A stretch of DNA of 64,000 nt, from positions 16,606 through 80,605 of the forward strand of contig NZ_JBQKGJ010000014.1 of assembly GCF_052118845.1 (NCBI RefSeq). Reading direction: 5' to 3'. Below, one piece after another: positions 35,026-42,916 of the stretch. The DNA comes from Bilifractor sp002394235. Lineage in GTDB: Bacteria > Bacillota > Clostridia > Lachnospirales > Lachnospiraceae. Made by a program: the position numbers and the translations under genes. Under the pieces are notes generated by a model that ran no database searches, had not been told where the DNA came from, and worked only from the letters and a program-made list of their open reading frames with translations. Within the stretch, counting starts at the first letter, position 1, and every line of letters begins with the position of its first letter.

Positions 35026-35053
35026 TTGATATAAAATTGAAATACAGTATGAT
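35026..35053 (+). promoter_or_regulatory. Possible promoter for the UvrA-like gene
   Basis: TTGATA at 35026-35031 and TATGAT at 35048-35053 are 16 bases apart. The transcript would carry the whole 101-bp repeat as its leader. Confidence 0.45.
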
Positions 35054-35082
35054 AATGGATACAAAGAGCAACACAGCTATCA

Positions 35083-35183
35083 GGAACGAGATAAAACACG
35101 CTGCGCGAGTTTTATCTCGCTATCGCGACGCTCGCCGCACACGAATACTTCGCATTCGGCTGCGGCTCACTGTTCGCGTAAAT
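35083..35183 (+). repeat. Full copy of the 101-bp nested-hairpin repeat
   Basis: Same structure as at 29922, with one difference (CTCGC instead of CTCGT). Here it lies in the untranslated region directly before the UvrA-like gene, 38 bases upstream of the start codon. Confidence 0.92.
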
Positions 35184-35220
35184 AAAAATAGGGGACCAGA
35201 AAGGCAAAGAGGTCATTGTT

Positions 35221-37728
35221 ATGTCCAGTGAAATCAAACAGAGGAAGATGCTGCCAAAGTACATCGAAATACGCGGCGCGAAGGTTCATAATCTCAAGAA
35301 TATCAATGTAGATGTCCCGCTTAATGAGATCGTGGCGATTGCCGGGGTCTCCGGATCGGGAAAATCCTCGCTTGCACTTGGTGCGCTGTATGCCGAGGGA
35401 TCCCGCAGGTATTTGGAATCTCTCTCTACCTATACGCGCCGGAGGATGACGCAAGCGGAAAGGGCGGATGTGGATGATGTCCGCTACGTGCCGGCGGCGC
35501 TTGCTCTGCGCCAGCGGCCCGGAGTTCCCGGTATCCGCAGTACATTCGGAACACTTTCGGAGCTGCTCAATAGTCTGCGGCTGATGTTTTCGCGGCTTGC
35601 GAGCCACCGCTGTCCAAACGGACATTACTGTCCGCCATCTCTTTCCGTTGCGGCCATGCAGGAAATCACCTGCCCGGTCTGCGGCGCGAAATTCTATGGT
35701 CCCGGAGCAGAAGAGCTTGCCTTCAACAGCACCGGCGCCTGCAAGACCTGTAGCGGAACAGGAGTCGTCCAGACGGTGAATGAGGCAGCCCTGGTGCCGG
35801 ATGATTCCAAGACCATTGACGAAGGTGCGGTCGTTGTCTGGGGAACGCTCATGTGGTCGCTGATGAAGGATATCGTGCGCACGATGGGTGTCCGGACAGA
35901 TGTTCCGTTCCGCGATCTGACACCGGAGGAGAAGGAGATTGTCTATCACGGCGAGCTGAAAAAACACCACATCCACTATGTCAATCCGAACACGCTGGAG
36001 CAGGCGGAGATGGATTTTAATTATTACAGTGCGGTCAATTCCGTGAAGAATTCCCTTGCCAAGGTCAAGGACGAGAAGGGAATGAAGCGGCTCGAAAAAT
36101 ATCTGGAAGAGGATGTCTGCCCGGATTGCCACGGAACCAGACTTTCAGAAGCCGCCCGCGCGCCCAGGCTTCGGGGGATAGGGCTGGATGAAGCCACAGC
36201 CATGACGCTCTCAGAACTGATTCCCTGGGTGAAGGGCGTTCCGGCTTCTTTGCCGGAAGAGATGCGTCCCATGGCAGAAAATATCTGTGAATCCTTCCTG
36301 GACGTCTCAAAGCGGCTGATGGATCTGGGGCTTGGCTATCTTTCTCTTGACAGAGCGGCGTCGACGCTTTCCACCGGTGAAAGACAGCGCGTGCAGCTCG
36401 CGAGGGCAGTCCGCAACCGCACGACAGGTGTGCTCTATGTTCTCGATGAGCCGTCAATCGGATTGCATCCATATAATCTCAAGGGTCTTACCGGCGTAAT
36501 GGACGATTTGCGCTCGGACGGAAATTCGGTTGTCCTTGTCGATCATGACACACAGGTTCTAAAACACGCTGACTGGATGATTGAGATGGGCAGAGGAGCC
36601 GGCGCGGACGGAGGAACGGTTATTGCAGAGGGGCGCATCGAGGATGTCTCGGAAAATCCCGAATCCGTTATCGGGCCGTACCTCTCCGATCAATATGAAG
36701 CAAGAATCCGCCCGGTTACAAAGCCGGCCGCCATGTTTGAGAAAGGCATCATTCATCTGGAAACAGAAATGATTCACACCGTACATCCACTGGATGTGCG
36801 GATCCCGATGGGACGGCTCACCGTGGTGACGGGCGTCTCCGGGTCCGGAAAGACGACCATGGTGCTTGAAAGCCTGATTCCGGCACTCAGGGCAAAAATC
36901 AGCGGGCAGAAACTGCCGGTACATATAAAAAACATCGAGGCAGAGGGCATCACACAGGTCAAGCTAATCGACGCGACACCGATCGGCATTAATGTGCGCT
37001 CAACTGTGGCGACGTACGCGAATGTCCATGATGGGCTCCGAAAAGTTTACGCGAAAACAAAGGACGCAAAGGAACGCTCCTTTAAGGCAGGAGACTTTTC
37101 TTATAATACGGGGAAGCTCCGCTGTCCGACCTGTGACGGAACGGGGGAGATCTCGCTGGATGTTCAGTTCCTGCCTGACGTGAAGATTCCCTGCCCGGAC
37201 TGCCGGGGCTCCCGGTACAGCAGAGAAGCTTTTGATATTCGCAGGAAGGCAAAGGACGGTAACGAATACAGTCTGCCGGAACTCATGAATATGAGTGTGG
37301 ACCAGGTGCTGCATGCGCTTGGCGGGCTTAAACTCCTGCAGCAGCGCCTGCAGGTACTGCACGACTTAGGGCTCGGCTACCTGACCCTCGGAGAGGAAAC
37401 ACCGGGACTTTCCGGCGGCGAAGCGCAGCGTTTAAAGCTGGCCAGCGAGATGGGAAAGGGCCAGAGTGACTCTGTGTTTGTTTTTGATGAACCGACAATC
37501 GGCCTGCATCCACAGGATGTGAGGACACTGCTGCATGTTTTTCAGACGTTGATCGGCCATGGAGCAACGGTCATTGTCATAGAGCATGACCTTGATGTCA
37601 TTAAGAATGCCGATTACATCATCGACATGGGGCCTGGCGGCGGAAAGGAAGGCGGCAGGATCGTTGCCTTCGGGACACCGGATGAAATCAAACAGACAGG
37701 TGAAAGCATTACCGGGCAATATATATAA
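35221..37728 (+). CDS. UvrA-like ABC-class excinuclease subunit (short form)
   Basis: An 835-residue protein with two ABC ATPase halves. Walker A motifs are GVSGSGKSSLALGAL and GVSGSGKTTMVLES; signatures are LSTGERQRVQLARAV and LSGGEAQRLKLASEM; Cys-x2-Cys zinc pairs occur in CPVCG, CKTCSG, CPDCHG, CPTCDG and CPDCRG. Canonical UvrA is about 940 residues, so parts of the UvrB-binding and insertion domains are shortened. Such short UvrA-like proteins occur as second copies next to normal UvrA and some are linked to drug resistance or DNA lesion binding; the role here is unknown. No uvrB or uvrC lies nearby. Confidence 0.87.
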   Translation: MSSEIKQRKMLPKYIEIRGAKVHNLKNINVDVPLNEIVAIAGVSGSGKSSLALGALYAEGSRRYLESLSTYTRRRMTQAERADVDDVRYVPAALALRQRPGVPGIRSTFGTLSELLNSLRLMFSRLASHRCPNGHYCPPSLSVAAMQEITCPVCGAKFYGPGAEELAFNSTGACKTCSGTGVVQTVNEAALVPDDSKTIDEGAVVVWGTLMWSLMKDIVRTMGVRTDVPFRDLTPEEKEIVYHGELKKHHIHYVNPNTLEQAEMDFNYYSAVNSVKNSLAKVKDEKGMKRLEKYLEEDVCPDCHGTRLSEAARAPRLRGIGLDEATAMTLSELIPWVKGVPASLPEEMRPMAENICESFLDVSKRLMDLGLGYLSLDRAASTLSTGERQRVQLARAVRNRTTGVLYVLDEPSIGLHPYNLKGLTGVMDDLRSDGNSVVLVDHDTQVLKHADWMIEMGRGAGADGGTVIAEGRIEDVSENPESVIGPYLSDQYEARIRPVTKPAAMFEKGIIHLETEMIHTVHPLDVRIPMGRLTVVTGVSGSGKTTMVLESLIPALRAKISGQKLPVHIKNIEAEGITQVKLIDATPIGINVRSTVATYANVHDGLRKVYAKTKDAKERSFKAGDFSYNTGKLRCPTCDGTGEISLDVQFLPDVKIPCPDCRGSRYSREAFDIRRKAKDGNEYSLPELMNMSVDQVLHALGGLKLLQQRLQVLHDLGLGYLTLGEETPGLSGGEAQRLKLASEMGKGQSDSVFVFDEPTIGLHPQDVRTLLHVFQTLIGHGATVIVIEHDLDVIKNADYIIDMGPGGGKEGGRIVAFGTPDEIKQTGESITGQYI

Positions 37729-37860
37729 AGCAGATGTAGAAAATGAGATGAAGAAACTCACATAGCCATATCAAGACAAGTTGAGTTGTGAGAGGAAATT
37801 GAAGCGCAGTAAAAATTCTTTTATTTACAGAAAACTTCGGATTTATAGGTGGTGAGTTCT

Positions 37861-40827
37861 ATGCCAGAAGGTTCGGATAAAACAACTGATCAACGCATGA
37901 AGGCTCTGCTGGAAGAAATAACAGATCTAAAAAAAGAAAATCTGAGACTTCGTCGGTTATTGCAGGATCATGGCATACATGATGACGTATCAGAAAGCAG
38001 GGAAGCCTATGATCCGGAACAGGGAAAACGTATTCTTCCATATTCTGTAGACAAAAAGACTGCCAACCAGTTTTTCTCCAAGTTCTGGGGCAGAATGGAT
38101 GTCTACAGTCAGCGTATTGTTAGCAAAACCGGAAAAGTAGGATATTATCCTCAATGTTGGAATTTCTGGAGGCAAGGATGCTTACGAAATCCACAATACA
38201 GAACCAATCAGAAGAGTGGACCGGTCTGCCTGGATTGTCCAAAGCAGGCATGGAAAAAAGTCGATCTTAACATCCTTGAACAGCATTTGACCGGAAAGAT
38301 TGTGGTTGGAATTTATCCAATTCTTGAAAATGATACCTGCCGCCTGCTTGTTTTCGATTTTGATAATCATTCTTCGGAAGCAATACAACAGGATTTTGCA
38401 AATCAGGATGATGTCTGGAAACAGGAGGTGGATACAGTACGCAAGATTTGTAGGGCCAATCGGATAGATCCTTTGGTAGAACGTTCAAGATCGGGCAGAG
38501 GTGCACATATCTGGATCTTTTTTGATAAACCGATCCCTGCGGGATTAGCCCGCGATTTTGGGGAAGCATTGCTTCAAAAGGGTGCAGAGTCAGTTAACCT
38601 GAAATCCTTTCAATATTATGATCGAATGGTTCCAGGACAGAATCACCTGAAAGAAGGCGGTCTGGGAAATCTGATTGCGCTTCCGCTGCAGCCGGAAGCA
38701 CTTAAGAATGGTAACAGTGCATTTATTGATGAAAGTTGGAATGCATATCCCGATCAATGGGCTGTTCTTCGATCAAAACCGAAGTTACAAGAGGAAGAGG
38801 TGAAGGACTATATACGAAAGTGGCGCTCAGAGGATCCCTTCGCAGATGCAGCAAACACAGATGGCAACAGTGCACAGCAATCAAGAGAAAAGCCGTGGAA
38901 TCACACTATGACTTTTCATATTTCTGATGTTCATGGAGCGGTTCATCTTGTCGAAAGCAACCTGATCTATATTGACACGCTGAATCTACAACCAAGAATT
39001 CAAAATCAGATCCGCCGACTGGCAGCTTTCAGTAATCCGGTATTTTATAAAAATCAGGCCATGAATCTGTCAAATTTTTCTCATTCCAGATATGTTTATC
39101 TGGGAGAAGATATTGATGGATATATCGCAATTCCCAGAGGATTATTGGAGACACTCACAGAACATCTCCATGCGGCTGAAATTTCATACAGCTTGGAGGA
39201 TAGGCGTCAACAGGGAAGACCAATTCGTGCATCGTTCAGCGGAAGTTTGCGTCAGAACCAACAGGATGCTGTCAATAAGATGCTTGCCTATGATCAGGGA
39301 ATTCTGAGTGCAGCAACAGCATTTGGAAAAACGGTTGTATGTTGTGATTTGATTGCCTCCCGAAAGAGGAATACTCTGATCTTACTAGAATCTTCTGCAC
39401 TGATTGATCAGTGGGTAACAGCAGTAAATCAATTTTTAACTATTGAAGAAGAACTTCCTGAGTATCGGACAAAAACCGGAAGAATCCGGAAAAGGAAATC
39501 TTTGATCGGTGTGCTTCAAGGCTCGAGGGACACGACGACAGGCATTATTGATATTGCTATGGTTGGCTCTGTCTTTGGAAAAAATGATTTTCATTCCAGA
39601 ATGCAGGATTATGGTATGGTAATTCTGGATGAGTGTCATCATGCGGCGTCTGAAACCATACAGAAAATCCTGCGGGAAATGAAGGCAAAATATGTTTATG
39701 GCGTTACGGCGACACCCATTCGTGAAGATGGGCTTGAGAAAATCAATTATATGCTGATTGGCCCAATAAGGTTCCGGTTTTCGTCCAAAGAGCGAGCAAA
39801 ACAACAGGGAATAGCACACCTTGTGTACCCAAGATTCACCAGATGTATCTGTCCACGTGATAAAAAAATTGAGATCAACGAAGCATACGAACTGATTCGC
39901 GAGGATAAATCAAGAAATGAACAAATAATAGAAGATACCAGGCGATGTCTAGATGAGGGACGATGTCCAGTCATTCTTACCAGGTACAAAGAACATGCAA
40001 AAAAATTATATGAACGATTGAATGGCTATGCGGCTCATACTTTCCTTCTTTTAGGAGAGCAGTCAGTCAGAGTGAAAAGAGAAGTGTTTTCAGAAATGAA
40101 AGCAATTCCGAAGACAGAATCAATTCTTCTGGTTGCAACCGGGAAATTGATTGGCGAAGGATTTGATTACCCGAGGCTGGATACATTGATCATGGCAACA
40201 CCGATTGCGGGAAAGTCGGTAGTGGAACAATATGCCGGAAGACTAAATCGGGATTATGAAGGAAAGAGGAATGTTATCGTTTATGACTATATCGATGTAC
40301 ATATTCCGGTTTTCGACAGAATGTACGGTAAAAGACTGAAGGCATACAAACAGATCGGCTATCAGATTTATCAGTCCGAGCAGCCCGAACAGATAAATGA
40401 ACCTGGTTTTATATTTGATATTGACAATTATCTGGAACCGTATCGTCAGGATCTCCTGGGGGCAAGAAAAGAGATTGTAATCTGCAGCCCAGGACTGCGT
40501 GCCAGAAAGATTGACTCTGTGATCAAACTGCTCAAAGAGAAGCAGCAAAACGGTGTGCGTATAACGGTTCTAACATGGAAAATGGATTTTGACAAGTTTG
40601 AAAACAGCGATGCGCGAGCTGCACTTACCGATGAGCTTAGGAGGTCTGGCTTTGATCTTCGGCTCATGGAGAATATCAATGAACATTTTACAATCATTGA
40701 TAAGGAGATTGTCTGGTATGGCAGCATGAATTTTTTGGGGAAAGAGGACGTTGATGACAATCTTATGAGAATTGTTAACGCAGAAGCGGCAGAAGAATTG
40801 CTGGAGATTGCCTGCACCAAGGAATAA
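37861..40827 (+). CDS. TOTE-type primase-helicase-PLD protein (conflict system)
   Basis: A 988-residue multi-domain protein. Residues 10-40 are a short coiled coil. A Cys cluster (CWNFWRQGC, CLDC, residues 99-126) precedes an archaeo-eukaryotic primase domain with the metal motif VFDFDNH (Asp166, Asp168) and SGRGAHIWIFF (His216). A superfamily 2 helicase follows: AATAFGKT (Walker A, 484-491), ILDECHH (590-593), ATPIRED and QYAGRLNRD. The C-terminal 120 residues are PLD-like, but the H-x-K motif reads HFT, so it is probably inactive. The architecture matches the TOTE conflict systems described from comparative genomics. The ATG 37861 has GGTGGTGAG upstream. The gene is AT-richer than its neighbours, suggesting transfer. 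Confidence 0.83.
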   Translation: MPEGSDKTTDQRMKALLEEITDLKKENLRLRRLLQDHGIHDDVSESREAYDPEQGKRILPYSVDKKTANQFFSKFWGRMDVYSQRIVSKTGKVGYYPQCWNFWRQGCLRNPQYRTNQKSGPVCLDCPKQAWKKVDLNILEQHLTGKIVVGIYPILENDTCRLLVFDFDNHSSEAIQQDFANQDDVWKQEVDTVRKICRANRIDPLVERSRSGRGAHIWIFFDKPIPAGLARDFGEALLQKGAESVNLKSFQYYDRMVPGQNHLKEGGLGNLIALPLQPEALKNGNSAFIDESWNAYPDQWAVLRSKPKLQEEEVKDYIRKWRSEDPFADAANTDGNSAQQSREKPWNHTMTFHISDVHGAVHLVESNLIYIDTLNLQPRIQNQIRRLAAFSNPVFYKNQAMNLSNFSHSRYVYLGEDIDGYIAIPRGLLETLTEHLHAAEISYSLEDRRQQGRPIRASFSGSLRQNQQDAVNKMLAYDQGILSAATAFGKTVVCCDLIASRKRNTLILLESSALIDQWVTAVNQFLTIEEELPEYRTKTGRIRKRKSLIGVLQGSRDTTTGIIDIAMVGSVFGKNDFHSRMQDYGMVILDECHHAASETIQKILREMKAKYVYGVTATPIREDGLEKINYMLIGPIRFRFSSKERAKQQGIAHLVYPRFTRCICPRDKKIEINEAYELIREDKSRNEQIIEDTRRCLDEGRCPVILTRYKEHAKKLYERLNGYAAHTFLLLGEQSVRVKREVFSEMKAIPKTESILLVATGKLIGEGFDYPRLDTLIMATPIAGKSVVEQYAGRLNRDYEGKRNVIVYDYIDVHIPVFDRMYGKRLKAYKQIGYQIYQSEQPEQINEPGFIFDIDNYLEPYRQDLLGARKEIVICSPGLRARKIDSVIKLLKEKQQNGVRITVLTWKMDFDKFENSDARAALTDELRRSGFDLRLMENINEHFTIIDKEIVWYGSMNFLGKEDVDDNLMRIVNAEAAEELLEIACTKE

Positions 40828-40955
40828 TTTGTGAATTTTGTGATAATTTCAGTTTGTTTATTTTGATGCAGGCTAAAAATACTTAGTAAACCGGCATCGA
40901 TTTGGCAATAAAATTAGGCAGAGGTTTCCTGGGCTGACCTGAATAACCAAATGTC

Positions 40956-40984
40956 TTGACTTTGTCCCGCGAACTCTATATACT
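40956..40984 (+). promoter_or_regulatory. Promoter of the tyrS T-box transcript
   Basis: TTGACT at 40956-40961 and TATACT at 40979-40984 are 17 bases apart. It gives a start near 40991, before the T-box stem I. Confidence 0.82.
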
Positions 40985-41009
40985 CCAAAGCATGATCAAT
41001 TTCATAACA

Positions 41010-41356
41010 ACAGGCAATGACGGGAAGAAGTAGGAAAGAACAGAAGCCTTCAGAGAGCTGCCGGCAGGTGAGAGGCGCAGGAAGAGTTTTTTCACGAATA
41101 CATCCCCGAGCTCTGCACCGAAACATTTACAGTAGGCTGCAGCGTAGTGGCGCACGTTATAAACGCCGGAGTATTTGCTTTTCATGTCCATGCATTCCAT
41201 GTTCAGCTGTTTCATCTCATGATAACGGCTGATAACGGCGCACAGATACTCCAGGAGGCGGATATCGTGAGATACCCGTGAAATTAGGTGGTACCACGGA
41301 AGAATTTTAAGCTTTCGTCCTGAATAAATTACGGTTCGGGACGGGAGTTTTTTTAT
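41010..41356 (+). promoter_or_regulatory. T-box leader of tyrS (tyrosine specifier)
   Basis: The T-box sequence AATTAGGTGGTACCACGG lies at 41282-41299. Stem I runs from CAGAGAGCT (about 41051) to AGCTCTG (about 41109) and carries the specifier UAC (41099-41101, in GAATACATC), which reads tyrosine. A terminator follows: CTTTCGTCC (41312-41320) with GGACGGGAG (41339-41347) and seven Ts. Uncharged tRNA(Tyr) would favour the antiterminator and expression of tyrS. Confidence 0.92.
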
Positions 41357-41434
41357 GCCCATCGAACGGACGGACCATCCGGTCACAGCAAGGAGAACCC
41401 CGGCAGAAAAACAAACAGAAAAGGAGCACCTCAA

Positions 41435-42667
41435 ATGACACTTTACGAAGAACTTCAGGCGCGCGGACTGCTCGCGCAGCTCACAGACGAAAAGGAAATC
41501 GCCGATCTCATCAATCAGGGAAAAGCCACCTTCTATATCGGCTTTGATCCGACCGCTGATTCCCTGCATGTCGGCCACTTTATGGCCCTGCTGCTGATGA
41601 AGAGACTTCAGGCGGCGGGCAACAAGCCGATCGCCCTTGTCGGCGGAGGCACCGCGATGATCGGCGACCCCTCCGGCCGCACCGACATGCGGAAGATGAT
41701 GACCGTTGATATGATTGATCACAACGTAGAATGCTTCAAGAAGCAGATGTCCCGCTTCATCGAATTTGGCGACGGAAAGGCACAGATCGTCAACAATGCG
41801 GACTGGCTCCGTGATCTGAACTTCCTGGATTTCATGCGTGACATCGGATCTCAGTTCAATGTAAACGAAATGCTCCGCGCGCGCTGCTATGTCAACCGCA
41901 TGCAGACCGGACTTTCCTTCCTTGAATTTTCCTATATGCTGATGCAGAGCTACGACTTCTACAGACTGTACCAGGATTACGGCTGCCAGATGCAGTTCGG
42001 CGGCGATGATCAGTGGTCCAACATGCTCGGCGGCATCAACCTTATCCGCAAGAAGCTGAACAAGGACGCCTATGCCATGACCATCTCTCTGCTTCTGAAG
42101 CATGACGGAACAAAGATGGGCAAGACCGCGGGCGGCGCTGTATGGCTCGATCCGGACAAATACAAGCCTTATGATTTCTACCAGTACTGGAGAAATGTTG
42201 ACGACTCTGACGTACTGAAATTTCTCCGCATGATGACCTTCCTTCCGCTGGAACAGATCGATGAGATGGATAAATGGGAGGGCAGCAAGCTGAACGAGGC
42301 AAAATCCATCCTGGCATATGAGCTTACCTCTCTGGTACACGGAGAGGACGAGGCGAAGAAGGCGCAGGCAGGAGCCGAGGCGGTCTTCAAGGGTGCCGGA
42401 AGTCTCGACACCGTTCCCTCCGTTGTCCTCACTCAGGATGACTTTAACGAAAACGATGCCATTGATATCATCAGTCTTCTTGTAAAAACCGAACAGTGCG
42501 GTTCCCGCTCCGACGCCCGCCGCGCCATCACCAAGGATCACAGCATTACCGTCGGCGAGAGCAAGATCGACGACTTTAAATACGAAGTGAAGAAGACGGA
42601 TATCCCCGCAGAAGGTCTCCTGATCAAGAAGGGCAAGAAGAATATCAAGAAAGTCGTCGTCGAATAA
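41435..42667 (+). CDS. tyrS: Tyrosyl-tRNA synthetase
   Basis: A 410-residue class I enzyme that charges tRNA(Tyr). The HIGH-type motif is DSLHVGHFMALLLMK and the KMSKS-type motif reads TKMGKTAGGAVW. A C-terminal S4 domain (residues 345-410; SRSDARRAITKDHSITVG) binds tRNA. The YIGFDPTA stretch is typical. The T-box leader reads the Tyr codon UAC, confirming the function. Confidence 0.97.
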   Translation: MTLYEELQARGLLAQLTDEKEIADLINQGKATFYIGFDPTADSLHVGHFMALLLMKRLQAAGNKPIALVGGGTAMIGDPSGRTDMRKMMTVDMIDHNVECFKKQMSRFIEFGDGKAQIVNNADWLRDLNFLDFMRDIGSQFNVNEMLRARCYVNRMQTGLSFLEFSYMLMQSYDFYRLYQDYGCQMQFGGDDQWSNMLGGINLIRKKLNKDAYAMTISLLLKHDGTKMGKTAGGAVWLDPDKYKPYDFYQYWRNVDDSDVLKFLRMMTFLPLEQIDEMDKWEGSKLNEAKSILAYELTSLVHGEDEAKKAQAGAEAVFKGAGSLDTVPSVVLTQDDFNENDAIDIISLLVKTEQCGSRSDARRAITKDHSITVGESKIDDFKYEVKKTDIPAEGLLIKKGKKNIKKVVVE

Positions 42668-42821
42668 ACGACAATGCGGGAATCACTTCCAGGCTCTTTC
42701 GCGTGCGGCGTGACATGCCTGTCTGTGTTTTCGAAGAGTCCGCACTTTCCCATTTGGCCCCTGCACTTCTTGTGCAGAAGCTTGGGATTGCGATGGAGTT
42801 CATATAGTGGTAAGATTAATT

Positions 42822-42860
42822 CCGTACGTGCTGCCGACGGGCAGTTTCGTACGGATTTTT
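42822..42860 (+). terminator. Terminator between tyrS and alaS
   Basis: CCGTACG (42822-42828) pairs with CGTACGG (42848-42854), with an inner CTGCC/GGCAG stem, followed by ATTTTTC. It lies 155 bases after tyrS and 57 before alaS, so it could also be an attenuator for alaS. Confidence 0.7.
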
Positions 42861-42916
42861 CACAATAAACAGTTCGTGGACAACTGCAGAGTTCACGAAA
42901 GCAGGAGGAAGCAGTT

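Larger units (their letters stand above)
34692..35220. other. 529-bp intergenic region
   Basis: From left to right it holds a 21-bp tandem repeat (34772-34825), a strong terminator (34882-34925), a possible promoter (35026-35053) and a complete dispersed repeat (35083-35183). No gene was seen. Confidence 0.75.
40828..41434. other. 607-bp region between the TOTE gene and tyrS
   Basis: The first 125 bases have no clear content. From 40956 on it is the promoter and T-box leader of tyrS. The opposite-strand open frame here is not believed to be a gene. Confidence 0.7.

Noticed and set aside
40976..42541. A 521-codon minus-strand frame opposite the T-box and tyrS
   Set aside because: It runs through a structured leader and an aminoacyl-tRNA synthetase gene; no protein family text.
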